64,000 nt of DNA from Luteimonas panaciterrae (GTDB lineage Bacteria; Pseudomonadota; Gammaproteobacteria; Xanthomonadales; Xanthomonadaceae), in NCBI RefSeq assembly GCF_020511115.1, contig NZ_JAJAVH010000007.1:248001-312000 (forward strand), written 5' to 3'. Below the pieces are notes generated by a model, which was not told where the DNA came from, did no database searches, and saw only the letters and a list, made by a program, of their open reading frames with translations. Positions 37,916 to 46,618 of this stretch are shown here, piece by piece (within the stretch, counting starts at the first letter, position 1; each line of letters starts with the position of its first letter). Position numbers and translations under genes: made by a program.

Positions 37916-38961
37916 GCGGAGTCTCCTTTGTTGCGCAGTGCCGCGGCCAGGATGGCGTCGATGCGGTCGATTTCTTTGAGGAAGGCGTCGTGGCCGTAGG
38001 GCGAGCGCAGCACGCGCAGCTGGCCGTGGGTGCCGAGGCCTTCGACCAGGGCGACGGAGTCGCTCAGGGGAACGAGGCGATCGCCTTCGACGGCGACGAC
38101 GGTGGTCGGGATGCGTACTTCGGCCGGGTCGACGCGATGCAGATCGATCGATTCCGACAGCCGCAGCCACGCCGTCACCGGCGTGCGCGCGACGTACTGC
38201 GCGCCGGCGGCGTCGAGATAATCCTCGGCGGCCACGCGCACGCGGCCATTGATCACTTCCGGCAGCGCATCGAAGCGCTCGGCGAATTCTTCCGGCGTGC
38301 GATAGCTCAGCATTGCGAACTGGCGCGCCAGCGAGAGGCCCTGCGCATCCGCGCACTGCAGCTGGCCCAGCGCCACGGCCTTGCGCTGCAGCGCGCGCCA
38401 CGCGGCGGCATAGGGATGCGCGCGATGCGCGCCGCTCACCGCGATCAGCTTATGCAGGCGCGAGTCGTGGCGCACCGCGAACTGCAATCCGACCAATGCG
38501 CCGTAGGAATAGCCGACAAAGGACCGCAGCCGCTCGATGCCGAGCGCGTCGAGCAACGCCGCGATCGCGTCGGCCTGATCGGCGGTGTCGATCGGTGCGT
38601 CGAGCTTGCCGTCGGTACCGATGTAGTCGAAGGCGAGGATACGGTTGCGCGTCGGATCGAGCGTGCGGCCGGCGCCGGTCAGGCCCTCCGCCCATCCCTT
38701 CTCGGCGAAGACGGTGTTGGAGGAGACGTGCTTGTGCGCGGAAATGCCGCCAGCCACGAACGTGACGGGTGCGCCGGCGGCGCCCACGAGTTCGTAGGAC
38801 AAACGCAAGCGCCGCGTTCCGGCGTGGCGCATCGACAGTTCGATCTCGACATGACCACGCACCGCCTGCGCGCCGGCCGTACCGGCGTACGAAATGGCGT
38901 GCAGGGGCAGCGGCGGCGTATCGAAAGCGAGGGGTTGCGCGGCGGTGTCGACGAAGCTCAT
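37912..38961 (-). CDS. metX: Homoserine O-acyltransferase MetX
   Basis: 349 residues from ATG 38961. Alpha/beta-hydrolase acyltransferase with Ser152 in FVGYSYGALVGLQFA, Asp in VEGDRLVPLSD, and His in YGHDAFLKE, the MetX triad. GGISAHKH and DYIGTDGKLDAP are also conserved. In Xanthomonadales this type often uses succinyl-CoA instead of acetyl-CoA; the acyl donor cannot be decided here. First gene of the methionine operon, behind a SAM riboswitch and terminator. Confidence 0.94.
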   Translation of the reverse strand: MSFVDTAAQPLAFDTPPLPLHAISYAGTAGAQAVRGHVEIELSMRHAGTRRLRLSYELVGAAGAPVTFVAGGISAHKHVSSNTVFAEKGWAEGLTGAGRTLDPTRNRILAFDYIGTDGKLDAPIDTADQADAIAALLDALGIERLRSFVGYSYGALVGLQFAVRHDSRLHKLIAVSGAHRAHPYAAAWRALQRKAVALGQLQCADAQGLSLARQFAMLSYRTPEEFAERFDALPEVINGRVRVAAEDYLDAAGAQYVARTPVTAWLRLSESIDLHRVDPAEVRIPTTVVAVEGDRLVPLSDSVALVEGLGTHGQLRVLRSPYGHDAFLKEIDRIDAILAAALRNKGDSA

Positions 38962-38980
38962 GGCGATATCCGGTTTATTG

Positions 38981-39010
38981 AAAAGTCCGCACAGGGATGT
39001 GCGGGCTTTT
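38981..39010 (-). terminator. Intrinsic terminator of the riboswitch expression platform
   Basis: On the minus strand, GCCCGCACA-TCCC-TGTGCGGAC is followed by TTTT and lies 20 bp before the metX ATG. It lies between the SAM aptamer and the coding region, so ligand-bound RNA would be expected to favour it. Confidence 0.82.
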
Positions 39011-39113
39011 GCGGAGGGATCCGCATAAAGCCATCGATGCGCGCGGGGAGACTGGAAGAAGCCGACGATGGGTGTCGGCGGAAGCGGGAACGCGCCTGGG
39101 CGACGAATCCGCA

Positions 39114-39245
39114 ACCATCTTCCGGTGGACACTCAGGTCCCCGCAGGACTTGGCACCGCGATAGAGCGCTGCTTGTTGAGCAGCGGCTCCATCAGGTTGC
39201 CCCGGCGTCTTCGGGCCTGTCCCTCAGCCGGTCTCGATGGATGGC
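39114..39245 (-). ncRNA. SAM-I riboswitch (S-box) aptamer
   Basis: Read on the minus strand, the conserved core is present in order: ATCGAGA, GAGGGACAGGCCCGA, the CCGGGGCAACC block, GGTGCCAAGTCCTGC and a closing GATGG that pairs with the 5' CCATC (P1). This is the SAM-I/S-box consensus of junction, kink-turn and pseudoknot elements. Aptamer length is about 130 nt with an enlarged hairpin between the GCAACC and GGTGCCAA blocks. It controls metX-metB-hom by transcription attenuation at 38981-39010. Confidence 0.93.
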
Positions 39246-39249
39246 GCAC

Positions 39250-39278
39250 AGATTGCCAGCGGATTTTCGCGATGTCAA
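39250..39278 (-). promoter_or_regulatory. Sigma-70 promoter of the met operon
   Basis: On the minus strand TTGACA (39278-39273), a 17-bp spacer and CAATCT (39255-39250). Transcription would start a few bases before the aptamer P1 stem. The -35 is a perfect consensus. Confidence 0.8.
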
Positions 39279-39476
39279 TCTCTTCATCGGCATGAAGCGA
39301 TATGATTTCGAATGAAACCGCTCTGCAAATGCCCGTCCTCCAGGAGGCGACGGACGCAGGGTCCTGTCGCCAAAGCGTGTTGATTTACAAAGGGTTTCAG
39401 CCGAAGGCTGCCTCTCCCTCCTTTCTTAATTCAGCTGCTGCGCGAGCGGCGCCTCCAACTCCCGCATAATTCCACC

Positions 39477-40565
39477 ATGCCGTCCCCCGCCCTCAGCCAC
39501 GCCTGGCGCGATAGCGCCGGACCCTTCCGAACCTGCGCCGCGTCCACGGCGACAGGGGCGGAAAACGGCATTCCTCCCCGCCGGTCGAAACGGCGTTCCT
39601 TCGTCGGAGCGCGAATCAGACGCTCGTCGGCGCATCGCTTCGCCCTGCTCTGCCTGGCATCGACTGTGCTCGCGGCCTGCACCTCGGTGCAGGTGACCAG
39701 GCCTGTCTCGCTCCCCACACCACCGGCTCCATCCGGCGTACTCGTTCCCGAGCGCTACATCGCCGCGGGCGACGCGCATGCAAATTTCAATGCGCTCGCC
39801 ACCTGGCCCACCGAGAACGGCGGTGCCTGGCTGATCGCGGGTTCCGCCACCGGACACACCCTGACGGTGTTCGATGCGGACAGCGGTGCGCGCATACGCG
39901 ATATCGATGCGCGCAAGGAAGCCCCCGGCCCCTTGCTGGAGCCGTCCGCGCTCGCTGTCTTCGGCGACCACTTGTTCGTGACCGAAACGAATGCACATCG
40001 CGTCGGCGTGCTGTCCCTGCCCGACTTCACACGCATCGGCGCCTTCGGCGAAGGCGAATTGTTCAAGCCCGGCGGCATCTGGGTCCGCGAGCGCGGTCCG
40101 CAGGAGCTGGTGGCTTATGTCACGGACGAAAGCATCGGCAAGGCGGGCGGACGGCGCTATCTCGTCGAATTCGACGACGCGGGACAGCTGCGCGCGCGAT
40201 CGGAAGCCGCGTTCGACCATATGGGCGCGCCCGACACTGGCGGCGACCTGCCGTGGGACAGCTACCACGGCACCGCCAACAGCATCGTCTGGTGGTCGTG
40301 CGGTACCGATGTCGGATATTGGATCGCGGTCGATCCCAGCACAGTGCCGACCCGATTCCTGCTGCTCGATCGCAGCGGTAAACAACTCGGCGCCTTTCAC
40401 GGCGAAACCACCTCCGGTGGCAAGGCCATCACCTTGTATGCCGCGGGCACCATGCAATTCCCGTTCGGGGTGTTGTTCGCCGTGCACGAAGGCGGTTCGG
40501 TGGCGGCATTCGATCTCAGCGACGTGGCGCGCGCGCTGCAACTCGATCCGGTGTGCACGCAATGA
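39477..40565 (+). CDS. Beta-propeller lipoprotein, phytase-like
   Basis: 362 residues from ATG 39477. A hydrophobic stretch ends in the lipobox LAAC (Cys68), but an unusually long, Arg-rich 48-residue segment precedes it. No better start codon is seen in frame, so either the true start is missed or the extension is real. The mature protein has repeated blades resembling six-bladed propellers: LATWPTENGGAWLIAGSATGHTLTVFDADSG, LFVTETNAHRVGVLSLPDF, GVLFAVHEGGSVAAFDLSDVARAL. A 3-phytase assignment is plausible but the calcium-binding pattern is not clear. The M23 peptidase gene overlaps it by four bases. Confidence 0.6.
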   Translation: MPSPALSHAWRDSAGPFRTCAASTATGAENGIPPRRSKRRSFVGARIRRSSAHRFALLCLASTVLAACTSVQVTRPVSLPTPPAPSGVLVPERYIAAGDAHANFNALATWPTENGGAWLIAGSATGHTLTVFDADSGARIRDIDARKEAPGPLLEPSALAVFGDHLFVTETNAHRVGVLSLPDFTRIGAFGEGELFKPGGIWVRERGPQELVAYVTDESIGKAGGRRYLVEFDDAGQLRARSEAAFDHMGAPDTGGDLPWDSYHGTANSIVWWSCGTDVGYWIAVDPSTVPTRFLLLDRSGKQLGAFHGETTSGGKAITLYAAGTMQFPFGVLFAVHEGGSVAAFDLSDVARALQLDPVCTQ

Positions 40566-41548
40566 CGAGGTGCATCAAGCCAGCGCTGTTCGCGCTCGCC
40601 GTGTGCGCAAGCATGATCGCGCTCGCCCTGCCCGTCTCGGCCGGACAGGTGTATCGCTGGACCGACCGCGATGGCATCGTCCATTACGACGGTGATCGTC
40701 CCGACGCGCCCGGCGCGGACGTCACCGTGCTGCCGTTCCAGGCCGAGCCGAGCGCGATCGCGCGGCTCCGGCTCGAAACCGGCGACGGCGTTTATCTCGC
40801 CTATGCCGACAACATGCTGGCGGGCCCGATCGAGGTCATGCTGCACAGCGAAGGCGGCAATGCCGCGATCGTCGGCGAACCCGCGCTTCCCGCGCGCGCC
40901 ACCGTGCCCGCGCGCGGCAGCACGCTGGTGGCGCGCCTGCATGCGGCGCCGGGAAGCCGCGGCGGCAGCTTCAAGGTGCGGCTCCAGGCCGTTCCCGGCT
41001 CGCCGAACGCCAAGCCGCAGGATTACGAATACGCCTACCCGCTGCAGACACGCACGCTGCGCGTGGAACAGGGCTTCGGCGGCGGCTTCAGCCACAACAG
41101 CGTGGAAAACCACTACGCCGTCGATTTCGCCGCCGACATCGGCACCACCGTGCTCGCTGCGCGCGAAGGCACGGTGATGCAGATCGCCTCGGACTTCGAC
41201 AAGGCCAGCCTGGATGCCGAACGTTTCGGCGGGCGCGCCAACTTCGTGCGCATCCTGCACGACGACGGCAGCATGGCTGTCTACGCGCATCTGTCGATGG
41301 AAGGCGTGCTGGTGCGCGCGGGCCAGCGCGTCCGGCGCGGCCAGCCGATCGGCGTCTCCGGCAATACCGGGTTCAGCACCGGCCCGCATCTGCATTTCGT
41401 GGTGCAGGTCGATCGCGGCATGCGCCTGGAGTCGATTCCGTTCCGCATGTTCGGGCCGGCGGGCATCCTGCGCTTCAGCGAGGTGCGTCCCGGCGAAGCA
41501 AGCCCTAATCCGGCACGCCCCGGCAAAACGGCCGGTACGGGCCGATAA
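40562..41548 (+). CDS. M23 family metallopeptidase with DUF4124-like N-terminus
   Basis: 328 residues. A signal peptide ends at PVSAG. Next is the DUF4124 box QVYRWTDRDGIVHYDGD, then a beta-rich middle region. The LytM/M23 domain follows: NHYAVDFAADIGTTVLAAREGTV (His and Asp ligands), MAVYAHLSMEGVLVRAGQRVRRGQPIGVSGNTG, GPHLHF (HxH). All zinc ligands are present, so it is probably an active endopeptidase on peptidoglycan or proteins in the periplasm. Overlaps the propeller gene (ATGA). Confidence 0.92.
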   Translation: MTRCIKPALFALAVCASMIALALPVSAGQVYRWTDRDGIVHYDGDRPDAPGADVTVLPFQAEPSAIARLRLETGDGVYLAYADNMLAGPIEVMLHSEGGNAAIVGEPALPARATVPARGSTLVARLHAAPGSRGGSFKVRLQAVPGSPNAKPQDYEYAYPLQTRTLRVEQGFGGGFSHNSVENHYAVDFAADIGTTVLAAREGTVMQIASDFDKASLDAERFGGRANFVRILHDDGSMAVYAHLSMEGVLVRAGQRVRRGQPIGVSGNTGFSTGPHLHFVVQVDRGMRLESIPFRMFGPAGILRFSEVRPGEASPNPARPGKTAGTGR

Positions 41549-41563
41549 CGCGACCGCAACGCG

Positions 41564-41569
41564 TATAAT
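41564..41569 (+). promoter_or_regulatory. Consensus -10 element upstream of prfC
   Basis: A perfect TATAAT stands 48 bp before the prfC ATG. No good -35 is visible at 17 bp, so assignment rests on the -10 alone. Confidence 0.45.
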
Positions 41570-41617
41570 CCGCCTCCTTTCCGTGACCGAACCCGCGCCA
41601 GCACGGCGCTCCTCGCC

Positions 41618-43222
41618 ATGTCTGACGTTTCCCTCGAGGCTTCCCGCCGCCGCACCTTCGCGATCATCTCGCACCCGGACGCCGGCAAGACCACGCTGAC
41701 CGAAAAGCTGCTGCTGTTCGGAGGCGCCATCCAGATGGCCGGCTCGGTGAAGGGCCGCAAGGCCGCGCGCCACGCCACCTCCGACTGGATGGCGCTGGAA
41801 AAGGAACGCGGCATCTCGGTGACCAGTTCGGTGATGCAGTTCCCCTACGAGGGCCGCATCGTCAATCTGCTCGACACGCCCGGCCACGCCGACTTCGGCG
41901 AGGACACCTATCGCGTACTCACCGCGGTCGACTCCGCGCTGATGGTGATCGACGTGGCGAAGGGCGTCGAGGAACGCACGATCAAGCTGATGGAGGTGTG
42001 CCGCATGCGCGACACGCCGATCATGACCTTCATCAACAAGCTCGACCGCGAAGGCCGCGAGCCGATCGAACTGCTCGACGAAGTCGAACGCGTACTCGGC
42101 ATCCAGTGCGCACCCGTCACCTGGCCGATCGGCATGGGCCAGCGTCTAAAGGGCGTGGTGCATCTGGTGACCGGCGAAGTGCATCTGTACGAACCCGGCC
42201 GCAATTTCACGCGCCAGGACTCGACCATCTTCACCTCGATCGACGATCCGCAACTCGAAACGCGCATCGGCGCCGACATGCTGCGCGAACTGCGCGACGA
42301 GCTGGAACTGGTGCAAGGCGCCTCGCATCCGTTCGACGCGGACGCCTATCTCGCGGGCACGCAGACGCCGGTGTTCTTCGGTTCGGCCGTCAACAACTTC
42401 GGCGTGCAGCCGTTGCTGGATTTCTTCGTCCAGCACGCGCCACCGCCGAAATCGCACGAAACCACCACACGGGACGTCCTACCGCAGGAAGAGAAGCTCT
42501 CCGGTTTCGTCTTCAAGATCCAGGCCAACATGGACCCGCAGCATCGTGACCGCGTCGCCTTCATGCGCGTGTGCTCGGGGAAGTTCAGCGCCGGCATGAA
42601 GGCCTTCCACGTGCGCAGCGGCAAGGAGACCAAGCTCGCCAACGCGCTGACGTTCATGGCCAGCGATCGCGAGATCGCCGCCGAGGCCTGGCCGGGCGAC
42701 GTGATCGGCATCCATAACCACGGCACGATCTCGATCGGCGACACCTTCACCGAAGGCGAGGCGCTGGCGTTCACCGGCATCCCCAACTTCGCACCGGAAC
42801 TGTTCCGCCGTGCGCGCCTGCGCGATCCGCTCAAACTCAAGCAATTGCAGAAGGGTCTGGCGCAGTTGTCCGAGGAAGGCGCCACGCAGTTCTTCCGTCC
42901 GCTGATGAGCAATGATCTGATCCTGGGCGCAGTCGGCGTGCTGCAGTTCGACGTCGTCGCTTATCGGCTCAAGGATGAATACGGCGTGGATGCCAGCTTC
43001 GAGCAGGTGAGCGTCGCCACGGCGCGCTGGATCCGCTGCGACGACGCCAAGAAGCTGGAAGAGTTCCGCGACAAGAACGCGCTGAACCTCGCCATCGACG
43101 CCGCCGGCGAGCTGGTTTATCTGGCGCCGACGCGCGTCAATCTGCAGCTGGCGCAGGAGCGCGCGCCCGGTGTGCAGTTCAATGCCACTCGCGAACACGC
43201 GCAGTCGGTCGGCGAAGGCTGA
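41618..43222 (+). CDS. prfC: Peptide chain release factor 3
   Basis: 534 residues, normal for RF3. GTPase motifs are G1 [10 protein letters not shown], the switch I region [30 protein letters not shown]3 DTPGHADF, and G4 INKLDRE. RF3-specific domain II/III sequences include [35 protein letters not shown]. It recycles RF1/RF2 from ribosomes after termination using GTP. Monocistronic. Confidence 0.97.
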   Translation: MSDVSLEASRRRTFAIISHPDAGKTTLTEKLLLFGGAIQMAGSVKGRKAARHATSDWMALEKERGISVTSSVMQFPYEGRIVNLLDTPGHADFGEDTYRVLTAVDSALMVIDVAKGVEERTIKLMEVCRMRDTPIMTFINKLDREGREPIELLDEVERVLGIQCAPVTWPIGMGQRLKGVVHLVTGEVHLYEPGRNFTRQDSTIFTSIDDPQLETRIGADMLRELRDELELVQGASHPFDADAYLAGTQTPVFFGSAVNNFGVQPLLDFFVQHAPPPKSHETTTRDVLPQEEKLSGFVFKIQANMDPQHRDRVAFMRVCSGKFSAGMKAFHVRSGKETKLANALTFMASDREIAAEAWPGDVIGIHNHGTISIGDTFTEGEALAFTGIPNFAPELFRRARLRDPLKLKQLQKGLAQLSEEGATQFFRPLMSNDLILGAVGVLQFDVVAYRLKDEYGVDASFEQVSVATARWIRCDDAKKLEEFRDKNALNLAIDAAGELVYLAPTRVNLQLAQERAPGVQFNATREHAQSVGEG

Positions 43223-43351
43223 GCCGGTCGCTTGGTAACGACTGAAACGGTCACGCAAAACGAGTATGTAACCGCGTAAGATTCGTCGTGTTCACGCCAT
43301 CGCCAGCTGCAATGGAGTATTTACTCTGAAATTGCACGGCAAGGTACCTGC

Positions 43352-44014
43352 ATGCGCACTGCGGTTTCGTCCACACGCTCCCCAGAGGAGTTTTCCCGCG
43401 AGGAACTCGCCAGCGCGCTGACGCACGGCGTCGGCGCGATCAGTGCTTTGGCCGCCGGTGCCGTGCTCATCACGCTGGCCGCGCGCGATGGCAATGCCTG
43501 GCAACTGTCGGCGGCGATCGTCTTCGGCGTCTCCCTGCTGCTGCTCTACGTGGCCTCCACGCTCTACCACGCCATTCCGTTCCCGACGGCGAAGACGCGG
43601 CTGAAGGTCTTCGACCATTGCGCGATCTATCTGCTGATCGCCGGCACCTACACGCCTTTCACTCTCATCGGCCTGCGCGGCAGCCTGGGCTGGTGGCTGT
43701 TCGCGGCGATCTGGACGCTGGCGCTGGCCGGCGTGGTGTTCAAGCTGTTCTTCACCGGCCGCTTCAAGCGGCTGTCGACGCTGATCTACGTGGCGATGGG
43801 ATGGCTGGTGCTGATCGCGATCAAGCCGGTGATGGCCGCCCTCGACGGCTGGACCTTCGGCTGGCTGCTCGCCGGCGGCGTGTTCTACACCCTGGGCACG
43901 GTGTTCTATCACCGGGAGTCGCTGCGCTACTCGCACGCGGTCTGGCATCTGTTCTGCATCGCCGGCAGCGTCTGTCACTACATCGCGGTGATGGCGCAGG
44001 TCTTGCCCTATTAA
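43352..44014 (+). CDS. Hemolysin III / PAQR family membrane protein
   Basis: 220 residues with seven hydrophobic helices. The N-terminal SREELASALTHGVGAISAL, the LLLLYVASTLYHAIPFPTAKTRLKVFDHCAIYLLIAGTYTPF block with conserved Ser, His and Asp, and the C-terminal YSHAVWHLFCIAGSVCHY with His residues are diagnostic of the YqfA/hemolysin III (PAQR) family. These residues form a zinc site in PAQR receptors. The bacterial function is uncertain despite the name. The stop codon starts a tandem repeat array that leads into the effector cluster. Confidence 0.92.
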   Translation: MRTAVSSTRSPEEFSREELASALTHGVGAISALAAGAVLITLAARDGNAWQLSAAIVFGVSLLLLYVASTLYHAIPFPTAKTRLKVFDHCAIYLLIAGTYTPFTLIGLRGSLGWWLFAAIWTLALAGVVFKLFFTGRFKRLSTLIYVAMGWLVLIAIKPVMAALDGWTFGWLLAGGVFYTLGTVFYHRESLRYSHAVWHLFCIAGSVCHYIAVMAQVLPY

Positions 44015-44064
44015 CAGCGTGCCCTACTAAAAGCACGCCCTACTCAAGGCGCGCCCTATTGACG
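44001..44064 (+). repeat. 16-bp tandem array (4 units) covering the hemolysin III stop codon
   Basis: Units are TCTTGCCCTATTAACA, GCGTGCCCTACTAAAA, GCACGCCCTACTCAAG and GCGCGCCCTATTGACG with a shared core GCCCTAYT. The first unit contains the last codons and TAA of the gene. TAA, TAA and TGA in units 1, 2 and 4 fall in two different frames. Confidence 0.85.
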
Positions 44065-44396
44065 GCGGAGCCCTGCCGCGTGCTGACGGTCGCATCATCT
44101 CCGATAACGACATCACAGCTCCTTGCGCACCGCGCCGCGCAAGCATGCGCCGCTGACGTACCCCCTGACGCCCCGCATTCGCACCGTGGGCGCACGCCGC
44201 CATGCGCGCGGCATCGTGGACGCATGGGATTCGTGAAGGACATCACGGCGGGACTCCCTTGAATTGCCAATGCTGGCAACGGAGGGGGAGCCTGGGCGAC
44301 GTCGGTGGGTAACGGCGGCGTGTGTCCGTGGCACACATACGTTCGCACAGCCGGTCGCGGCTCCGCTCCCGAGGAATTCCGAGCAAGGAGCAAAGC
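44065..44396. other. Gap before the effector cluster
   Basis: About 330 bp with no supported gene. It carries the upstream region of the cluster; no clear promoter consensus, terminator or palindrome was recognised. An 87-codon frame at 44264-44527 crosses it, but its composition is Arg-rich and unlike a protein. Confidence 0.5.
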
Positions 44397-44450
44397 GTGA
44401 ACGATTCACGATCGCCAGACATCGCCGACGGCGGCGATATCCATTCATAG
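44397..44450 (+). pseudogene. Possible stub of a small effector-associated gene
   Basis: A GTG at 44397 follows AAGGAG and encodes MNDSRSPDIADGG and four more residues before TAG, 17 residues in all. The start resembles the N-termini of the three related genes downstream (MNDPQLQTAADD, MNQSQLPTSADD, MNNSQPPTTADG). It sits in the matching place, 69 bp before an effector start. Only about 12 residues are comparable, so chance similarity cannot be excluded. Confidence 0.35.
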
Positions 44451-44519
44451 ACATCAACGGGAACGGCCGCACCGCGGCTGTCGTCCCCGTCGTGCGCAAC
44501 GGCATGCAGGAGACAGGAC

Positions 44520-46055
44520 ATGAGTAACGTGCGTTTGGACAGGAAGACGGCCGAAGCGACGCTGGAAAAAATGATCGTCGATTATCGCGATTCCTTGCCG
44601 ATCTCCTACCGCATTCCCTTCTTCGGCAGCGATCCGCTGCGCGACGCGATCAATGCTTCTCCCGATCTGAAGGAAAGGCTGCTCGATGCCGTGAGCAACG
44701 GCTATCTCACCGGCTTCACCAACGTCAACGCGCCGGAGGGCGCGTCGGCCGGCTATGCCATCAAGACAGGCGCCATGCACCTGCCCGAGTCGGCATTGAA
44801 GAGCCCCAATGATCTGATCTTCGTCCTCGGACACGAGACCCAGCATGCCTGCAGCCAGAAGGGCGTGAACTACGTCGATCGCACCCTGGTGCCAGGCATC
44901 GCCGGCATCGCCATGAAACCGCCGCCGCACGATTACACCGCGCCGATCAAGGACTACGTCGATCGTACCCTCGCGGAAGAGGCGCAGGCGCATATCGGCG
45001 GATTCAACGCAGCCGTCTCCGCGCTCGCCAAGAAAGGCCAGCCCGTGACCGTGGAGAACCTCTATCGCTTCGAGCCCGGCCGCATGCGCGACTTCATCGA
45101 CGTGGGCGGGACCTTCCCCAACAACACCTACCAGCTCAAGCAAGGGCTGACCCAGAGCCAGGACGGCAGCCTGGCCTACAACCAGGGGAATGTCGATGCG
45201 ATGAAGCAATACTACGCCGACAAGTTCCCCGGCAGTTTCGGCGACAACGGCCTGCTCAATTACCGTCACGAAAAGGTGATCGAAGGCTGGCACATGGCGC
45301 ACGAATACGAGCGCATCGGCATGGCCGCGCTGCAGACGCATACCCCGCAGCAATACACCATCGATTTCGCACAGCTCGGCACCAATCCGGCGCTGTTGAA
45401 CACGCCCCGGAACGGCCAGATCACCACACAGAATCCGATCGACACCGGCACGATTCCGGGCCTGCACGTCGTGAAGAACCACACGCTCAAACTCACCACA
45501 CTGCTCGACGATTTTCCGGCCAACACGGTGGTCGACAAACAACAGGCGCTGGCGAGGATCCAGCAGGCGACCGCCCCTCAGCAGCCCACTACTTCCACCG
45601 TCCAACCGCTGCCGCAAAACATCGCCACCTCCAGCAACAACCTGGGAGGCAATACGAATTCGAGCATGACGAACACGCACAATGCAGGATCGATGCATTC
45701 GAACCTGTACATGCAGGCACTGGAAGGCGTGCGCAATGCCAAGCTTGACGGCGTCAAGAACCGCGAGCAGATGATCAACGTCGCCGGCTCACTGGCCCTG
45801 GAGGCGCACAAGGCCGGACTGACCTCGATCGATCATGTGGTCAAGGGCGACAAGGGCAACGTCTTCGCGGTACAGGGAGACAGCCCTCACGCCAGTACCG
45901 CGCTACGCGCCAACGTCAACGTCGATACGGCAAAACTGCAGCCCATCGAGCAGAGCAATTCGGAACTCTATGCCTCGCTCTCGAAGCAGAGCAGCAATGC
46001 CACCCAGGTACAGACCGGCAATCCCTCGCAGCAGCCACAAGGCTTGACCCATTGA
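44520..46055 (+). CDS. Putative T4SS effector 1: HExxH domain plus XVIPCD-like C-terminus (sub-type A)
   Basis: 511 residues. N-terminal domain (1 to about 280): FFGSDPLRDAINASPDL, then VLGHETQHA, a zinc-peptidase HExxH with His105, Glu106 and His109. LAEEAQAHIGGFNA (151-164) offers a Glu third ligand as in gluzincins. GRMRDFIDVGG and FPGSFGDNGLLNYRHE are conserved among all four paralogues. A Thr/Pro/Gln linker leads to residues about 392-511, LYMQALEGVRNAK, SLALEAHKAGLTSIDHV, GNVFAVQGDSP and a Gln-rich end, the XVIPCD pattern that directs Xanthomonadales effectors to VirD4/T4SS. No signal peptide. Infer a contact-delivered peptidase toxin; its target is unknown. No intact small partner gene precedes it. 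Confidence 0.82.
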   Translation: MSNVRLDRKTAEATLEKMIVDYRDSLPISYRIPFFGSDPLRDAINASPDLKERLLDAVSNGYLTGFTNVNAPEGASAGYAIKTGAMHLPESALKSPNDLIFVLGHETQHACSQKGVNYVDRTLVPGIAGIAMKPPPHDYTAPIKDYVDRTLAEEAQAHIGGFNAAVSALAKKGQPVTVENLYRFEPGRMRDFIDVGGTFPNNTYQLKQGLTQSQDGSLAYNQGNVDAMKQYYADKFPGSFGDNGLLNYRHEKVIEGWHMAHEYERIGMAALQTHTPQQYTIDFAQLGTNPALLNTPRNGQITTQNPIDTGTIPGLHVVKNHTLKLTTLLDDFPANTVVDKQQALARIQQATAPQQPTTSTVQPLPQNIATSSNNLGGNTNSSMTNTHNAGSMHSNLYMQALEGVRNAKLDGVKNREQMINVAGSLALEAHKAGLTSIDHVVKGDKGNVFAVQGDSPHASTALRANVNVDTAKLQPIEQSNSELYASLSKQSSNATQVQTGNPSQQPQGLTH

Positions 46056-46097
46056 GCGCGCCCTACTGAGCATGCCCTATTGAGCACGCCCGACCCG
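46042..46097 (+). repeat. 14-bp tandem array (4 units) covering the effector 1 stop codon
   Basis: Units: GCTTGACCCATTGA, GCGCGCCCTACTGA, GCATGCCCTATTGA, GCACGCCCGACCCG. The first ends with the effector stop. The three TGA triplets lie at offsets 0, 14 and 28, so every frame is closed. The core GCCCTAYT is the same as in the array at 44001-44064. Confidence 0.85.
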
Positions 46098-46123
46098 GCC
46101 AGACCCATTACCGGAGAACGACC

Positions 46124-46612
46124 ATGAACGATCCGCAATTGCAGACTGCCGCGGACGACATCTCCGCCCGCATCCTCAGGCTGATCGAGAACGCGCACGG
46201 CGCGGACGATCTCGCTCCCGACAGTGTCGAGCGCGTGACCGGTATCCACGTCGAACACGATCCCAAGGATTCCAGGGTCTACGGCTTCGGCGCGCACATG
46301 GACAAGGACTGGTGCTACAACCTCATGTCCTTGCCGGATGACGAGGACAGCCAGTCCAGGCGCCTGATCTTCTCCTTCGACGATCAGACCGGCCATTCCT
46401 TGCCGCCGCCCGTCGGTGAACTGGACTACGACGCTTATGCACGCGCGCTGGGGGCTTCCGGCTACGCGGGAAGCCTGAGGGTCGGCCCGCGGGGCGCCTT
46501 CGATGGCTTCACCTTCAAGCGCGGCAAGGTCTCGGTGAGTGTCAGTGTTCGCGGCAACGAGGCCGATCCGCTGCATCTTCGCGTGTCCAGTTTGATCATC
46601 GACGCGCGGTAA
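46124..46612 (+). CDS. Putative immunity/partner protein 1
   Basis: 162 residues, no signal peptide or membrane helix. Landmarks are ADDISARILRLIENAH, VYGFGAHMDKDWCYNL, IFSFDDQTG and GPRGAFDGFTF. It is about 60 per cent identical by eye to the gene at 48308-48811. The next effector begins seven bases after its stop. Gene pairing suggests a cognate immunity protein, or a chaperone/adaptor for the effector. If immunity, lack of an export signal implies protection inside the cytoplasm. I know no named domain for it. Confidence 0.7.
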   Translation: MNDPQLQTAADDISARILRLIENAHGADDLAPDSVERVTGIHVEHDPKDSRVYGFGAHMDKDWCYNLMSLPDDEDSQSRRLIFSFDDQTGHSLPPPVGELDYDAYARALGASGYAGSLRVGPRGAFDGFTFKRGKVSVSVSVRGNEADPLHLRVSSLIIDAR

Positions 46613-46618
46613 CCGGCC

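Noticed and set aside
43223-43351. A possible tRNA or small RNA between prfC and hemolysin III
   Set aside because: No cloverleaf or TpsiC-like motif; only weak repeat structure.
44264-44527. An 87-codon frame directly before effector 1
   Set aside because: Arg-rich, no resemblance to the small partner proteins; only its shared end with the effector ATGA made it look coupled.
44001-46097. CRISPR-like interpretation of the GCCCTAYT arrays
   Set aside because: Units are 14-16 bp with no spacers and no cas genes; they are simple tandem duplications.
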